In this document: positions 22,921-35,110 of the stretch, one piece after another
How positions within the stretch are numbered: the stretch's first letter is position 1
Layout of the letters: every line of letters begins with the position of its first letter
Source of the DNA: Chrysemys picta bellii
Taxonomy: Eukaryota > Chordata > Testudines > Emydidae
Assembly: GCF_011386835.1 (NCBI RefSeq)
Contig: NC_088795.1
Span: forward strand, 102,174,434-102,238,433
Direction: 5' to 3'
DNA length: 64,000 nucleotides
The notes under the pieces: generated by a model
Told to the model about the DNA's origin: nothing
The model's input: only the letters and a program-made list of their open reading frames with translations
Database searches by the model: none
Position numbers and translations under genes: made by a program

Positions 22921-23581
22921 CAGGGGTGAAAGTAACTTAAAGGACTTATGGGTACGCTGGAGTTCTGAGTAGGGTGTGGCCTCAATGGGAAGAGGAGTGG
23001 CCTCAACAGAAGGAGGGGGGCCTTTCAAAATTTAAAGGCCCTAGGGCGCCGGCTGTGACTGGGAGCCCCAGGGCCTTTAAATCATCCCGGAGCTACTAGC
23101 AGCAGAGGCGGCTGGGAGCCCCAGGACTCAGGGGCAAATTAAAGGGCCCAGGGCTCCGGCCACTGCGGAGCTCCAGGCCCTTTAAATCACTGTGGGAGCC
23201 CTGCCGCCACTAGCCCGGGCAGCAGGGCTCGGGCTAGGGCTGGGGTAGTGGCGGCAGGGCTCTGGAGGTGATTTAAAGGACCCAGGGCTCCAGCCGCTTC
23301 GGGGAGCCTCGGACCCTTTAAAGCGCCGCCGGAGCTCCGGCAGAGGGGCTCAGGTGGCGCTTTAAAGGGCCCGGGGATCCCCTCAGGGGTCGGAGCTCCG
23401 GGACCTTTAAATCCCCGCCCGAGCCCAGCTGCCAGAGCTCCAGCTGTGATTTAAAGGGCCCGGGGCTCCCCGCAGCGGCTGGAGCCCTGGGCCCTTTAAA
23501 TCACCATCCCAGAAGCTGGTCCAGTCCGGCACGGCATACCGGCTCTTGCCAGTACGCCATACCAGCTTACTTTCACCTCTG
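22921..23581. mobile_element. GC-rich non-autonomous hAT-type element with alternating inverted array
   Basis: The ends are CAGGGGTGAAAGTAA on the left and, reversed, CAGAGGTGAAAGTAA on the right. The 8-bp direct flank GAGATCTC is exact at 22913-22920 and 23582-23589. Between about 23020 and 23510 a unit containing TTTAAAGGGCCC and GGGCTCC alternates with its own reverse complement (GGGCCCTTTAAATC), about ten TTTAAA sites in all. The element is much richer in GC than its surroundings and has no coding potential. Confidence 0.8.
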
Positions 23582-23589
23582 GAGATCTC

Positions 23590-25694
23590 CTTGTTTTGTG
23601 GATACAGACTAATGCGGCTACACTCTGATACTTGACATTTTTGGGAGGACTCTTTGACAGGCTATGATACATAGAGGGATCCTCCCTGGGGTGCAAAGCA
23701 GAGAGGGGTCTTTATTGAAACTGCAGAGTTGAAATCACTATAGCTGGATTAAGTGGTGGAGCCTTAGGGTAGGACCGGACAGCCCTTCTCAAGGGTCTGG
23801 AGAAATGCCTGACCAAGTGGACCTCAGGACTCTGAGACTATGCTGCCCACTGACACCAAACCATGTCGGGGGGGCTAGTGGATGGGAAAGGGGGAAGTTA
23901 TGTGGTAAAGGCACGTTGCTTCTTGGATGCGTCCACAGTCAGATGGGGAAACTGAATTAATGGGCTATTGCCAAAGTTACCATGGCGAGTTATACTTTTC
24001 ATTCATGTAAATCTATTGTTGCTGGGGTCCCTTCCCCCAATAAAGTTTTCCTTGTTTCAATATTCAGACTCAATGTTTGTGAGTTGGGAAGTATTGCCTA
24101 TTAAGGACACTCAATGAAAGTATTTAGTGCTCCTAGAAATTTGAGAGTGGCTCAAGTCAGTGGATTTTTTTTTTTAATAGTTTTAAGAGGGATCTTTAGA
24201 TATTTGAACCTGGCAGTTCTTGCTGCTGACAATACGGCTGAAGAGTTGAGGAAGTAAAATACTATAAGGAAAATCACCTGCCTACTAAATATATTCTGAC
24301 ACAACAAGCAAACTTCAGGGTTGCTAATCATGCATGAATTTTTGTTTATCAGAATAACAGTTATGCATGATATAAATTGAGAGTGATCTTACACAGCAGA
24401 ATAAAACTCTTAATACTTCACAGAAATGCTATAGTTGGTGCAACTCTAGAATCTAATGTGGAAATAAAAGGCCCAAATAGTTTCCTTGTATAGCAGCAGA
24501 GATTAAACATAATGGAAAGACTTTGAGAAAGCTATATATTTTTTTTCTTTTGTCACTAATAAAAGCTCTATCAGCCTTGGTGAGATCACCCTCATGTGAT
24601 AATTGTGCTGCTGTTATTTACATATTGATAAATTATCTGCAACAAGGAAAGAGGCTTGGAGTCTCTCTTTTTAATGAAAACAGTCCTATTGCCATGTTAC
24701 TTTAGAGTTTCACTTTATTAACTTTCCGATAGATTTATGTAAATCAGAAATATGAACAATGGCTGTTTTATCACCTCTTTATTTTCAGTTTTATTTTTAC
24801 AGGATTTGAGGGCACACTAACTCAGCTGATCTCAACAAAAGCCTGTAAATAATGCATATGAATCCAAGGGCTCCTGATGTTGATATTTAAAATACTAAAC
24901 TACTATCTTCCGTAGCTTTCTCTCTTGTATTATAAGACTCATAATTGTGCTTCAAGTCACAGTAAGCAACCCTGAGTCTATTACCTGAGCCTTGACTACT
25001 CTATCTTATTAAATTAAAAAATCCATTACGAGCACTGATGATCACATAGTTTCAAACTCAATAAATTTGAGGGTTTCCTGGGGCTAGACTGGCATGTAGC
25101 ATGACCCTGACTGAATAAGCCTATTGACAAGAAAGCTAAATTATTTTCCAGAACTGCTGAAACTGGAAGTAAAGATGCCTATGATAGTATGTGACAAAAA
25201 TCTGAAATCTAGCAGAAAGAAGTTTCTGAAGTTTAAAGTCAGTACCAGATAAATACTGAATCTAATTAGAGGACAACGGTTAGAAATTGATTAAAAAGGG
25301 GTTACACAAAGAAGAGCTAGATGAAATCTATGTGAATAGTTCTTGCACAAAAATGCAGAGTTGGGGTAACTGAAACATTTGTGAATTTGGGCTGTTTTCA
25401 GTTAATAGTGTCTCTTTTTTACAAAGAACAAATTGGAAATGTCAAAATAGCCGCTAAATAGCCTTTAAAAGCCTCTCAAACTCCAAAAAAGAAATATTTT
25501 GTTTGATTCAAAACGATTTTTTTCCAACTTTTCTGTTTTGCCAGGATATTTTTTTTAATCACTTGGTTCAATCCAAATTGGGTTTGGGTTTTTTGTCCAC
25601 TGAACAAAAAATAAAAATATTTGCCCAATACTATACACAAATTGTGTTATGCAATATGACTGGCATATATTTTGTATCAGGAAGATAAGTATTT
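23590..25694. other. No gene recognised; repeat scrap at 23599-23634
   Basis: GGATACAGACTAATGCGGCTACACTCTGATAC at about 23601-23632 resembles one end of a repeat I recall as common in turtles. A possible LTR-like 3' end with AATAAA at 24038-24043 was noted but no boundaries were found. The rest is AT-rich and featureless. Confidence 0.4.
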
Positions 25695-26211
25695 TGGGAT
25701 TGAAGGACATAAATCCACACCATGTAGAGGTCAAAGCATAGGGGTTTATTACACACAGCGCTGGCGGAGTGTCACCTGGCTTATTAAGCTCAGAGACACT
25801 GTCAATCAATTGATTACAATGAAATATATAGATTTTCCATGGGCGGGGGAAGGTGACGGGGTAGGCAGTTCCACACCCCGGGATAGGTTTTGCAGCAAGA
25901 CAAGATAGCACAATAGCCAATGGTTAAAAGGTTACACAATGTCTCCGCCCATGGTCTCAAGTTAGCAAGTTAACATTTGATTAATACTTTGATAAAATGT
26001 TATTAGTATAAAATATATATGTTGAATTCTGATTTGGGGTCCATAGGAACGGAGCAACTCCTTTGATTGTCCACCAGATACATTCCTAGGGGTTAAAGCA
26101 AAGAAACAGTGAAAGCATATGGAAATAGAGATTGTCTCCTTTGTCTTAAGGCAGGGCATTGGTCCCTTGGAAGGGAGGTGGAAGGATGCCATATCATTAT
26201 AGTGACATGTG
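25695..26211 (-). mobile_element. Probable solitary endogenous retroviral LTR, ends approximate
   Basis: On the minus strand there is an R-U5-like order: GCTTAATAAGCC, then AGGTGACACTCCGCC, then TGTGTGTAATAAACCCC, then CTTTGACCTC, then a TGGTGTGG stretch ending near 25695. The double polyadenylation words and this ending are typical of retroviral LTRs. No gag, pol or env remnants flank it. The outer boundary at 26211 and the target duplication are uncertain. Confidence 0.5.
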
Positions 26212-26964
26212 CCAATATTTCATAAACTCAAGGTTGGATCTGTGGGAAGACTGTTTTCCCTTCAGGAGAAACACAATAGGAATAGAGATTCTTTGTTCAA
26301 TTTGAAACATTGGATGAAACATAATTATTCAGTTATTGCTTCAACATCTGGCATTTCTACTGACCAAGCAGATCTTAGCAAAGGCAATGTTATTTTGTTT
26401 ACCCCAGCTTTCTCGTAGCTGATCACTATTAGCTAGGCCTCTGGTCTCCAGACCAAACTCTGGACTTTGGGTCTGGAAAAGAGCTGGCATAATGTATATA
26501 CCAGGTTGTTTATATAACATGCACATGGATTTTAACCCTTCAGGGATCAAACAGATTTTAAAAAGAGTTGAAGAAGATTTCAAAATTCCATTCAGGGTGA
26601 AGACAGGGGCAGGGAGAATTATGCACATTGCAGCTGAATTCACCGAGAAATTTTGTGGTCCTTGGAAAATGACTCCATTGCATTTAGCAGACTATGCAAG
26701 GACATCATGTGTTGGAGATTGCTATCAGAGTTTGGGAAATCTGTCCCACTGAATTTGGTAGTCTCTAAACAGGGTCCTGGTTTTTGGAAAGCTGTCTGAA
26801 GATTAATAGGAACGTATCATTCCTGCAGGAACTTTGTGGGGGAAGCTCACTTTTTGGCTAGAAAACCTGTCTGCACAGATTTAATGATTATATCAAGAGG
26901 AACAGAAACTTGGTGGGGGGTGAGGGCTAAATGTGGGCAAACTTTTTACTAGCAACAGTATGGT
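26212..26964. other. No gene or repeat recognised
   Basis: Non-coding DNA between the probable LTR and the old CR1. The open frames have no motif. Confidence 0.4.
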
Positions 26965-27903
26965 ACTAATGATTGGTTCTTGACCCTATGCTATTTAACA
27001 TTTTTATTCAATGACCTGGAAGAAAACAGAATTATCACTGATAAGGTTGTCAGTAGACCCCCAAAATGGGGAAGCAGCACATAATGAAGAGGACTGGCCG
27101 CTGATAGTGTGATCTGGATTGCTTGGTAAATTGGGCACAGGCAAACAATACACATTTAAATATGGCTAAATGTATACATTTACATCTGGGCATAAGCAAT
27201 GTAGACTGTACTTACAGGATGGGAGACTCTAGCCTGGGAAGTGGTGACTCTGAAAAAGATTTTGGGGTCATGGTGGATAATCAGCTGAACATGAGCTCCT
27301 ACTCTGTTGTTGTGGCCAAAAGAGCTAATTTTAATCTGGGATACATAAATAGGGGAACCTCAAGTAGGAGTAGACAGGTTATTTTAGCCCCGTATTTGGC
27401 ACTGGTGTGACCACTGCTGGAATGCTGTCTCTAATTCTGATGTCAACAATTCATAAAAGATGTTGAAAAATTGGAGAGGGCTCAGAAGACTCATGAAAGT
27501 GATTAAGGGATTAGAAAACATGTCTTCTAGTGATTTGAGCTCTTTGAGAGTGTGTGTATATAGCGTAACAAAGAAGATTAAGGGGTGACTTGATTACAAT
27601 TTACAAGGGGAATAAATATTTGATATTTTTTCTGCTAGATTGAAGAGCTAGGTATAATATAATCAATAGCTGGAAGCTGAAGCTAGATAAATTCAGAACA
27701 GAAATAAGGCATGCATTTTTAACTGAGAGTAATTAACCACTGGAACAATTTACCAAGGATTGTGGTGGATTCTCCATCATTGACCATTTTTAAAAGATAT
27801 GCTCCAGGAATTATTTTAGAGAAGTTCTGTTGCCTGACAGGAGGTCAGATTAAATGATCACAGTGGACCCTGCTGGCTTTAGAATCCATGATAGACAAAT
27901 AGA
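26965..27903 (+). mobile_element. Old, heavily mutated CR1 LINE 3' part
   Basis: Starts with CTATGCTATTTAACATTTTTAT and CAATGACCTGGAAGA, the reverse-transcriptase segment that follows the catalytic block in CR1. It continues through a DFGVMVDNQLNMS-like frame (27123-27410) and ends in CR1-like 3' UTR (GACAGGAGGTCAGATTAAATGATC). Several indels break the frame. Confidence 0.75.
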
Positions 27904-27964
27904 TAGCAGAACCTTGATTATCTGAATTTCACTTTTTTGAATGTCTATTATCAAGGATCATGTC

Positions 27965-29030
27965 TGTGACAGGTTACCCTCAGGTAGCCACCTGGAACTG
28001 GGGTACCACTGAGCCCTCTGACCCACAAGCCTGGGCTCCCTCTCACACTGCTGCTGTGACAAGTTGCAAAGCCCTCCAACCTTGCACTGTCACCAGCTTT
28101 CACACAGGTAGGGACACACCCAGCTGCAGTCATATGCAGGCTCTCTAACCACCAGCCTAGGACCTCAGAGCAGTACTGTCCTGCCCTGGTCAAATCTGGC
28201 CAGTATATGGGTTTAACACCCAGTCCACCTCTCCCTCAATGTGAAGTCAAATGCACACTGGTTTGGATTAAAGCAAAAACAAATTTATCAACTACAAAAG
28301 ATAGATTCCAAGTGATTAGAAGTGATAGCAAACAGATCAAAGTAGTTTACCTAGTTAATAAACAAAACCACAAACTGAGCTTAACATATTGGGTAGATAG
28401 GATATGAATTAGCAAATTCTCGCCCTGAGTGATAAAAAGGCTGGCAGATTCTTAAGGCACAAGTTGTCTTGGCTTTGGTGCTTGGGTTTCCCAGGTTTTC
28501 ATACACAGGCTAGCAATCTCTTAGTCTGGGACCATCACTCCCTCCTCCTGTCCCGCCCCAGTTCAGTCTTTATTTGTCAGGTGTTTACAAATGTGGTGTT
28601 CTAGGGAGAGTGAGGTCCCCCCATGATGTTATTTTTTTCCACTTGCTGGAAAGCTCTTTTGCTGTGACCTGGGTCAAACAGTTCTCATTGTGTAGTGCTA
28701 TCTCTGAGAGGTTTCAATTGTACACAGTTCTTGGGGTAATCCTTGTGCTTATGTGCATTGCCTCAATAAGCCATTAACATTGTTTAGCCTTCTTACTGTT
28801 GTACCTGAAAGGCTTGTGGATGTTTTCAACTTCACAACATGTTTCAGTAACACATACATAGCCAAACTTTATAACTTCACATACGATGATAGCACATAAA
28901 ATCCAATGAGATATTAATGTCTAGCAGATCAAGACTTTAGAATACCTCACAAGGCATACTTTGTACAAAACATATCCTAATTACATGACAGTAGTGAATA
29001 TTGTGGTGCCAGGGTGTGAGTGTCCTCACA
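27965..29030 (-). mobile_element. LTR-like repeat, copy 1 (solitary LTR)
   Basis: Aligns in the same orientation with 55952-57141 across most of its length. Shared blocks include CTCCCTCAATGTG, AGTGATAGCAAACAGATCAAAGTAG, CCACTTGCTGGAAAGCTCTT, TAGTGCTATCTCTGAGAGG and CATACTTTGTACAAAACATAT. It starts TGTGAC and ends CTCACA, as LTRs do (TG...CA). The other copy shows TATA and AATAAA signals on the minus strand, hence the strand. Flanks ATGTC/GGGTC match at only 3 of 5, so the duplication has decayed. No internal retroviral genes. Confidence 0.65.
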
Positions 29031-31478
29031 GGGTCAGTCTATGTAAATAATCAATGACTTTTCCTTTTATTACTTAAGTATGCAGTACAGACCTGTGAAA
29101 CTATAGAGTAAATCCTGACCTCCTCCTAAATGAGTATGGAGCATGTTAACTCCTTATTTTCATATAGCCCAGCTGTGCATTCAAAGTTGAGGGTGATCAC
29201 ATCCAATATGGAAGTGGGGAGGACTGAAGAGACTCTGCATCACCACTGTGGGCCTATGGCGTTGAAAGTCTGGAAGGCAGATGTGAATCAGCTCCTCATC
29301 CCTGCGAGTAATATTCCAAGAATGCTGATCCATTTGTGTGCTTTTTGTTTGTTTGTTTTCTCTGTCAGACTCTGTCTGACTCTCTCTCTCTCTCTCCTGT
29401 ACAGGAGCCACAGGACTTTTCTATCCCTGGAGCTGCAGTAATTCCCCTCCGGCAATGGAGGTGCCGGGGAGGGACTGAGCCAGAGATCTTCAGTAGCAAT
29501 CACAAAATCTGAATAACACAGTATCTTGTCCTGAACTCAGGGGGCCTCTTCTACCATCTTCCTTATTGGGAGGGGAGGGGGAGAGTGGCAGCTTAGATAT
29601 GAGTGGCCTGTCCTTGCCAGATGACAGCTTTATTTTGGAGTTGCCAGCAGGATTGCTGGTCCTGGTTTTCAAGCCTATTTACTCTTCCCATGGATTTCAA
29701 GTAGCTGGAGGAAACCCAGCCTTTCTAGTGATTCCAGTGCCCAGTTACCTTCAATCATAATGGTATATGAGAGGAAAGAGGCATCACAGACTTGTGTCTA
29801 AGGGGAATTGGGATTGGACAGCCACCTACTAGTACAGCTCCCCCTCTGCAAGTCTCTGTCCTCAGTCTTAATCCTTCAGAGGGGAAGAACGTGGCTGGAT
29901 TGAGCATCTCCAGCTCTAAACCCCACTGTGCAGCAAGGATGGTGGGAGAACGGAACCAGCAGGTGAAGTCGCTACAAGCAGTTTAGAGGTGGCTTCCCCT
30001 CACTGACAGCAAACCTGGAAGAGCAGGAATTTTCTCTCCAGCTTAGTGACCAGCCAAATTATCCATCTGGGTAAGGAGTCAGGATACAATTCCTTCCCAC
30101 TACTGCATCCTCAAGTCGATGTCCCTGCCCACTTTCTGGACTATAGTGGTGGCTACAGGATCCTACCACTGGTATTACCAACCTCAAGTATTCAAAAATC
30201 ATTAGTCAGGCTCCAAAATCATGAAATTATTTAAAAATCTCAGCTACTAACAATGACATTTTAGGTTTTATTTGCCTTCTGGTTTGTAAGCCTTTGGGGT
30301 TCACGTTCACAAGTTCTCTCTGAAATGATGAGGGCTAGAAATGTACTTAAAAATAAAATGGAAGATATAATACTTATAATCACCTGGCTCAACAACCTGG
30401 AGCTCTAAAGAAAAGGCCACATATCACAAGACTTGGCAAAGCTGCTGCAGAGCAGGGCTTCGGGGAATCTTTTGCTATTGCAACCTCTTTTCTGGCCAGT
30501 CTTCTGTGTCCCAGTCTTCCCACAGCCTGGGAGTCATCTTTCTCTGGGAGAGACTGGATAGCGAATCAAGTCTATAGTTTCTTGCTTTGTCCCATTACAA
30601 TTTTTTATAGCAACTTGTTTATTGCAGCAAAGATACTTGTGGCTATTCATGTGTGGAGAGGTGAGAATAAATAAGACTGGGTAACATCCTTTGTGTTGTA
30701 GTAATTTTCCTCCAGAAGGCCCAAATCCTGCCCTCCGTTTTCCCTTTACAGCTTGCATTAAAGTTATTGAGAATTGTTTGTGTGTATATATATATATTTG
30801 TAGAAGCCTATTCAAGAGAGAGACCTGTCAATGAGTTTACATTGGGCTAAAGCATACTTTCAAGATTTTTAGTTCTAATTATTCCCATATATTTTACACC
30901 TTTTGGTAATTCTGTTCTGCCAAGTGAGCTCGAGTGGCATCCATTTGTTGTTTGACATGTAACAGACTCCCAAGCTGATTTAATAATTGATGATTTAGGG
31001 CAGACTGAGGTGTGTAAGAGAAGTAAAGTGTGCAGGGTGCCTTTCTTCCTTACTCCCTTTGTTCTCAAAGCTTCAATAGGGCACTAAGTGAAAGTTGTCT
31101 AATTAGTTATAATAATCCAGAAATAGTTGGTGACTGATCAGTTATAAATAATAGTGCCAGCAGCATACATATTATCATTTTTTTTTTGTTTTCGGCTCTT
31201 CTTTTAATTCTTTTGATCTTATTGTTCTGTATTCCAGCTGCAGTTAAAAGGTTTCAAGGCAGTTAAACTAGTATGCTCACAGGAATAATTGTTCCTTATC
31301 AGTAGGCTCTTATAATAAGTCTTGAGTCAGACTGTTTGCCTGCCTTTCAGCCATCATATGATTCTTCCTTTGCTAACACACTTGTGGGGTACTTTATATA
31401 TAGTGGTTGGAGCTGGAACATTAATAAGCACCGAACATAAATATCAAGGTACACATACACTCCCATATATTCATCATT
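29031..31478. other. No gene recognised; CT-rich simple repeat near 29340-29400
   Basis: Contains TTTG repeats and (CT)n at about 29345-29398 and a TA-rich tract at 30780-30798. No transposon ends or coding motifs seen. Confidence 0.4.
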
Positions 31479-31535
31479 GGCTAGATCTTCAGCTGGTGTA
31501 AATGGATGTTTTTTCATAACTGGGGATCTGGTCCC
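31479..31535. repeat. Partial fold-back repeat
   Basis: CTAGATCTTCAGCTGGTGTAA is the left arm and CTGGGGATCTGGTCCC the end of the right arm of the fold-back repeat seen at 10909-10990, with the centre lost. Confidence 0.45.
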
Positions 31536-31724
31536 ATATTCTAGTGCTTTATTAAGAAGCTCAGAGATAAGTCTTAAGAGTTACTAAAAAATTGATATAG
31601 AAAGGTGGAATATTACCTAGTGGAATTCTGCATGGCCCTGAGTTAGTCAGAGGCACAGTGAGCAGATCTGTATTGGCAATTCATTCAGCAGGCACAAAAA
31701 ACAGGGCACAGGCAGGGAGCCTGA

Positions 31725-31840
31725 CTATTATTTGTATTGTGAAAGCAGCAAGGAGTCACATAAACCAGGACCCTGCTGTTCTAGGCACTGTACAAACACA
31801 GAACAAAGAAATGATCCCTGCTCCAAACAGCTTAGTCCAA
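31725..31840 (-). repeat. Sauropsid interspersed repeat, reversed copy
   Basis: TATTATTTGTATTGTG...CCAGGACCCTGCTGTTCTAGGCACTGTACAAACACAGAAC...TGATCCCTGCTCCAAACAGCTTAG is the reverse order of the repeat at 9238-9350. It abuts the Harbinger MITE at 31841. Confidence 0.6.
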
Positions 31841-32110
31841 GGGTCTGGCTACACATAAACAGCTACAGCTGCATCACTGTAGTCCTTCAGTGAAGACACT
31901 ACCTACTCTGACAGGAGGGGTTCTCCTACTGGTGTAGGTACTCCACTTCCCTGAGAGGTGGTAACTAGGTCAAAAGAAGAATTCTCCTGTCAACGTAGCA
32001 CTGACTACACTGGGCATTAGGTCAGTTTAACTGCATCACTCAGATGTGGATTTTTTACACCCCTGAGTGGCCATTATGTTGATCTAATTTCCTATTGTAC
32101 ATGTCTTCCC
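31841..32110. mobile_element. Harbinger MITE, about 270 bp, diverged
   Basis: Starts GGGTCTGGCTACACA and ends, reversed, GGGAAGACATGTACAA. These are decayed versions of the GGGTATGTCTACAC terminus of the large Harbinger at 2864-7679. The interior (AGTGAAGACACTACCTACTC, CCTGAGAGGTGGTAACTAGG, TTAGGTCAGTTTAACTGCAT, ACACCCCTGAGTGGC) matches a turtle Harbinger MITE I recognise. No clear TWA duplication remains. Confidence 0.65.
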
Positions 32111-34287
32111 TTTTTAAACAAGTCTGACCATTTATTTTAATATTTGGCTAAACAATCCTTTGATATACAAAAGACATTTCTAGCTGAATATCCTATTTAG
32201 TCAAATGGGAAAGTCTAAGGACCAAATTCTTTGGAAAAATCAATAGAAAGGGAAAATTTAACAGAAAATATGAACCCAATCCATTGTTAGCTTTGAGGAG
32301 CTATTTGTCACTTGGTAGGGCATGGCTGCCTTGTCTCTTTCTGCGCAGATTCCTTGAGGAAGAAGGCTTCTGGTCCTTTTAGTACCAGGGCAGCCACAGA
32401 GAAACTCCTTTATGATGCTTCTGAACCACACCCTTTTCTTTGGCTGTTTGGTTAACTCAGAAGCCATGATACCATTGTGTGTGTATGTGTGTGCCACAAC
32501 TTTATATCTTCCTTTCCAGTAGTAGATAGATAAACCACTCAATGTTGCAAGGAACAGCATTAACTTAAATTAATTTTTTGTTGTTGTTGTTTTGTTTGTT
32601 TTTTTCCTGGTCAAAAATCCACCTGTTCCTGAAGTGCAGACCTGTTTCCTGGCTTCACCTGCCTGGCCCCAGAAGCCTGAAATCCTGCAGACCCTCAACT
32701 GCATGAGTACCAAAGGGGCTTGCATGGGCTCAAGAAGGCAGGAAATATGCTGTATAAGCAGTGCCACCCTTATGAACTTAGACTACATTTGACTAGAATT
32801 TCTCCTTGCTACCCTTCACGGTCGGTAGCATGGGCTGCTAAGCTGTTAAAGTCCTATCAGTTTAGAATGATGCATTTCACAGCAGCCAACAAATGTCAAT
32901 GCAACTTTTCCAAATTACATTGTAGGAGTGTTTATTTAAGTGATGGCAATATCATAGGGACATTGCTTCTTTTATAAAGGGACTTATTTGCAAACAGAGC
33001 ACAGACGAATGTACCAAGAGATGTATTAAAGTTCCATGGCTTTGTTTAAAACTTAGACTAGCATAAACCTGAGCTGCTGTAGTTTAGCTGAGGTACGGTA
33101 AAAAGAATGTTTGGATTAATGCTGTAGATTTAGATAGTATCCTTAACTTGGAGAAGGTGTAATTACATTTTTGTTGAGATAACAATTTTGAAATCCACTT
33201 CTCAGACTTTTTCAGTCCTTGAGCATGTCTTTTTAGATTTGTGTATAATGAAGGTTGAGGGGTCTAATTTAATTAAATTAATTGCATATGTTAGTATTGC
33301 CTGTCTTTAGGTAGACAGACAGGTAACATGTGTTTTTGAAAATACATATAGCATCATTCCAAAAACTGGTTCCTAGGTAGGTAGTTTTTGTTATACATCT
33401 CTAGAAAAGACATACATTACATTTGTTCAAGTAGTTTTAAGAGAGCTGTGACCACTGTATCCAAGGTTTTTTATTTGGTCTCAAATATATGTCCTAATAT
33501 TATTGCTCTCTCATAGAAAACATTTCACATGTATATATGTGCACATCTCAATACAATGTATTACTATGTGTGCATGAGACTATAATTGTGCTTTAGAGGG
33601 GGGGAAAACCTCACATTTGTTACAAAGTTATTTGTATGCAATTAAAGTCAAATGAATGCATGTTGACTGAGAAGACAAAACAGGGGAGAGAGAAAAGGGG
33701 AAAGCATAGGGCAAGAGGAACAAAGCTCTCTGGTAATGTCAGTCCTCAGCTGTGTGTAACAGCAGATAACTATAGTTTCTGGTACTGTTTTAATCATGTA
33801 CTAAACAGACTGACAAAGGAAACAAAAGGCTGAATTACATGGAGGAAAACTCTCTAAAAGCTTGCTAGGTTACTCAGCTTGTTGTACCAGAAAGAAAATT
33901 TTTATTTGATAATTCACCTTCCATTTACTGTAGGATGATATTTTTGACAATTGTGTATGTTCTGTCCCCTCACCCCCCATCTTGTCTAGCACACAAGGGA
34001 CTGAACCAGGGACTTCTATAGCTGAAAAGATGAGTATTTATACCTTTAGCTAAAGAACCAGGTGATGTAATGGACATCTGTAATAGACACACTCATTCTC
34101 TGTGGATTGGATACAGAGAGGAGATTCATAAAACACTGACGATCAGGTTCTTTTCAAGATTGCTGCTTTCCAGGATACAGTCTCCCAATTTGTAGGTATG
34201 GCCTCCATTCTTTGTACCTAGATATGGCCTTGTATTTGGCTGTATTAAAACTCATTTTGTTTAAATGTGTCCATCTTACCAAGCAAT
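32111..34287. other. No gene recognised; possible reversed SINE scrap at 33960-34080
   Basis: GGGACTGAACCAGGGACTTC near 33999-34018, reversed, resembles a Pol III B box region (GGTTCAGTCCC), as in the SINEs at 46011 and 48811, but the rest is too diverged. A (GTT)n/T-rich tract lies at 32575-32608. Confidence 0.35.
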
Positions 34288-34932
34288 CATAAGAATGGCC
34301 ATAGTGGGTCAGACCAAAGGTCCATCCAGCCCAGTATCCTGTCTACTGACAGTGGCCAATGCCAGGTGCCGCAGAGAGAGTGAACCTAATAGGTAATGAT
34401 CAAGTGATCTCTCTCCTGCCATCCATCTCCATCCTCTGACAAACAGAAGCTAGGGACACTATTCCTTACCCATCCTGGCTAATAGCCATTAATGGACTTA
34501 ACCTCCATGAATTTATCTAGTTCTCTTTTAAGTCCTAGCCTTCAACCTCCTCAGGCAAGGAGTTCCACAGGTTGACTGTGAGCTGTGTGAAGAACTTCCT
34601 TTTATTTGTTTTAAACCTACTGCCCATTAATTTCATTTGGTGACCCCTAGTTCTTATGGGAAGAAGTAAATAACTTTTTTTCCTTATTCACTTTCTCCAC
34701 ACCACTCATGATTTTATATACCTCTATCATATCGCCCCTTAGTCTCCTATTTTCCAAGCTGAAAAGTCCTAGCCTCTTTAATCTCTCCTCATATGGGGCC
34801 CATTCCAAGCCCCTAATCATTTTTGTTGCCCTTCTCTGAACTTTTTCTAATCAAGATTGCTTTGTATGACTGACCTTTCCTCAATGTTATTTACCACTCC
34901 ATCAATCTTTGTCATCTGCAAACTTATCAGCA
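34288..34932 (-). mobile_element. CR1 LINE, 3' part (host element of the nest, left piece)
   Basis: Reverse complement of CR1. From the 3' end come CATAAGAATGGCCATAGTGG, GGTCAGACCAAAGGTCCAT, TAATAGCCATTAATGGACTT, GGTGACCCCTAGTTCTTATG and AAGCTGAAAAGTCCTAGCCT, in that order, as in turtle CR1 copies. It stops at TCAGCA (34927-34932) and resumes at 38034, the two ends sharing this 6-bp word. Confidence 0.8.
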
Positions 34933-35110
34933 GTGATTCACTTGTCTATTAATTTGTATTCAATTCCATTGATCATGAGGCTCTAGAGAATTCTCCTTAA
35001 ATTTGGACACCCAGCAAAATTTGTTGCCATCCTCTGTCTCCTCCATGACAACATGTTCGTTACGGTCGTCAGCAATGGATTTGAAATGGACCCCTTCCAA
35101 GTTAATCAAG

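Noticed and set aside
23690..24110. LTR or retroposon 3' end with AATAAA at about 24038
   Set aside because: Resembles an LTR tail, but the boundaries and a target duplication are not visible.
29345..29400. Regulatory CT-rich element
   Set aside because: Ordinary simple repeat with no further support.
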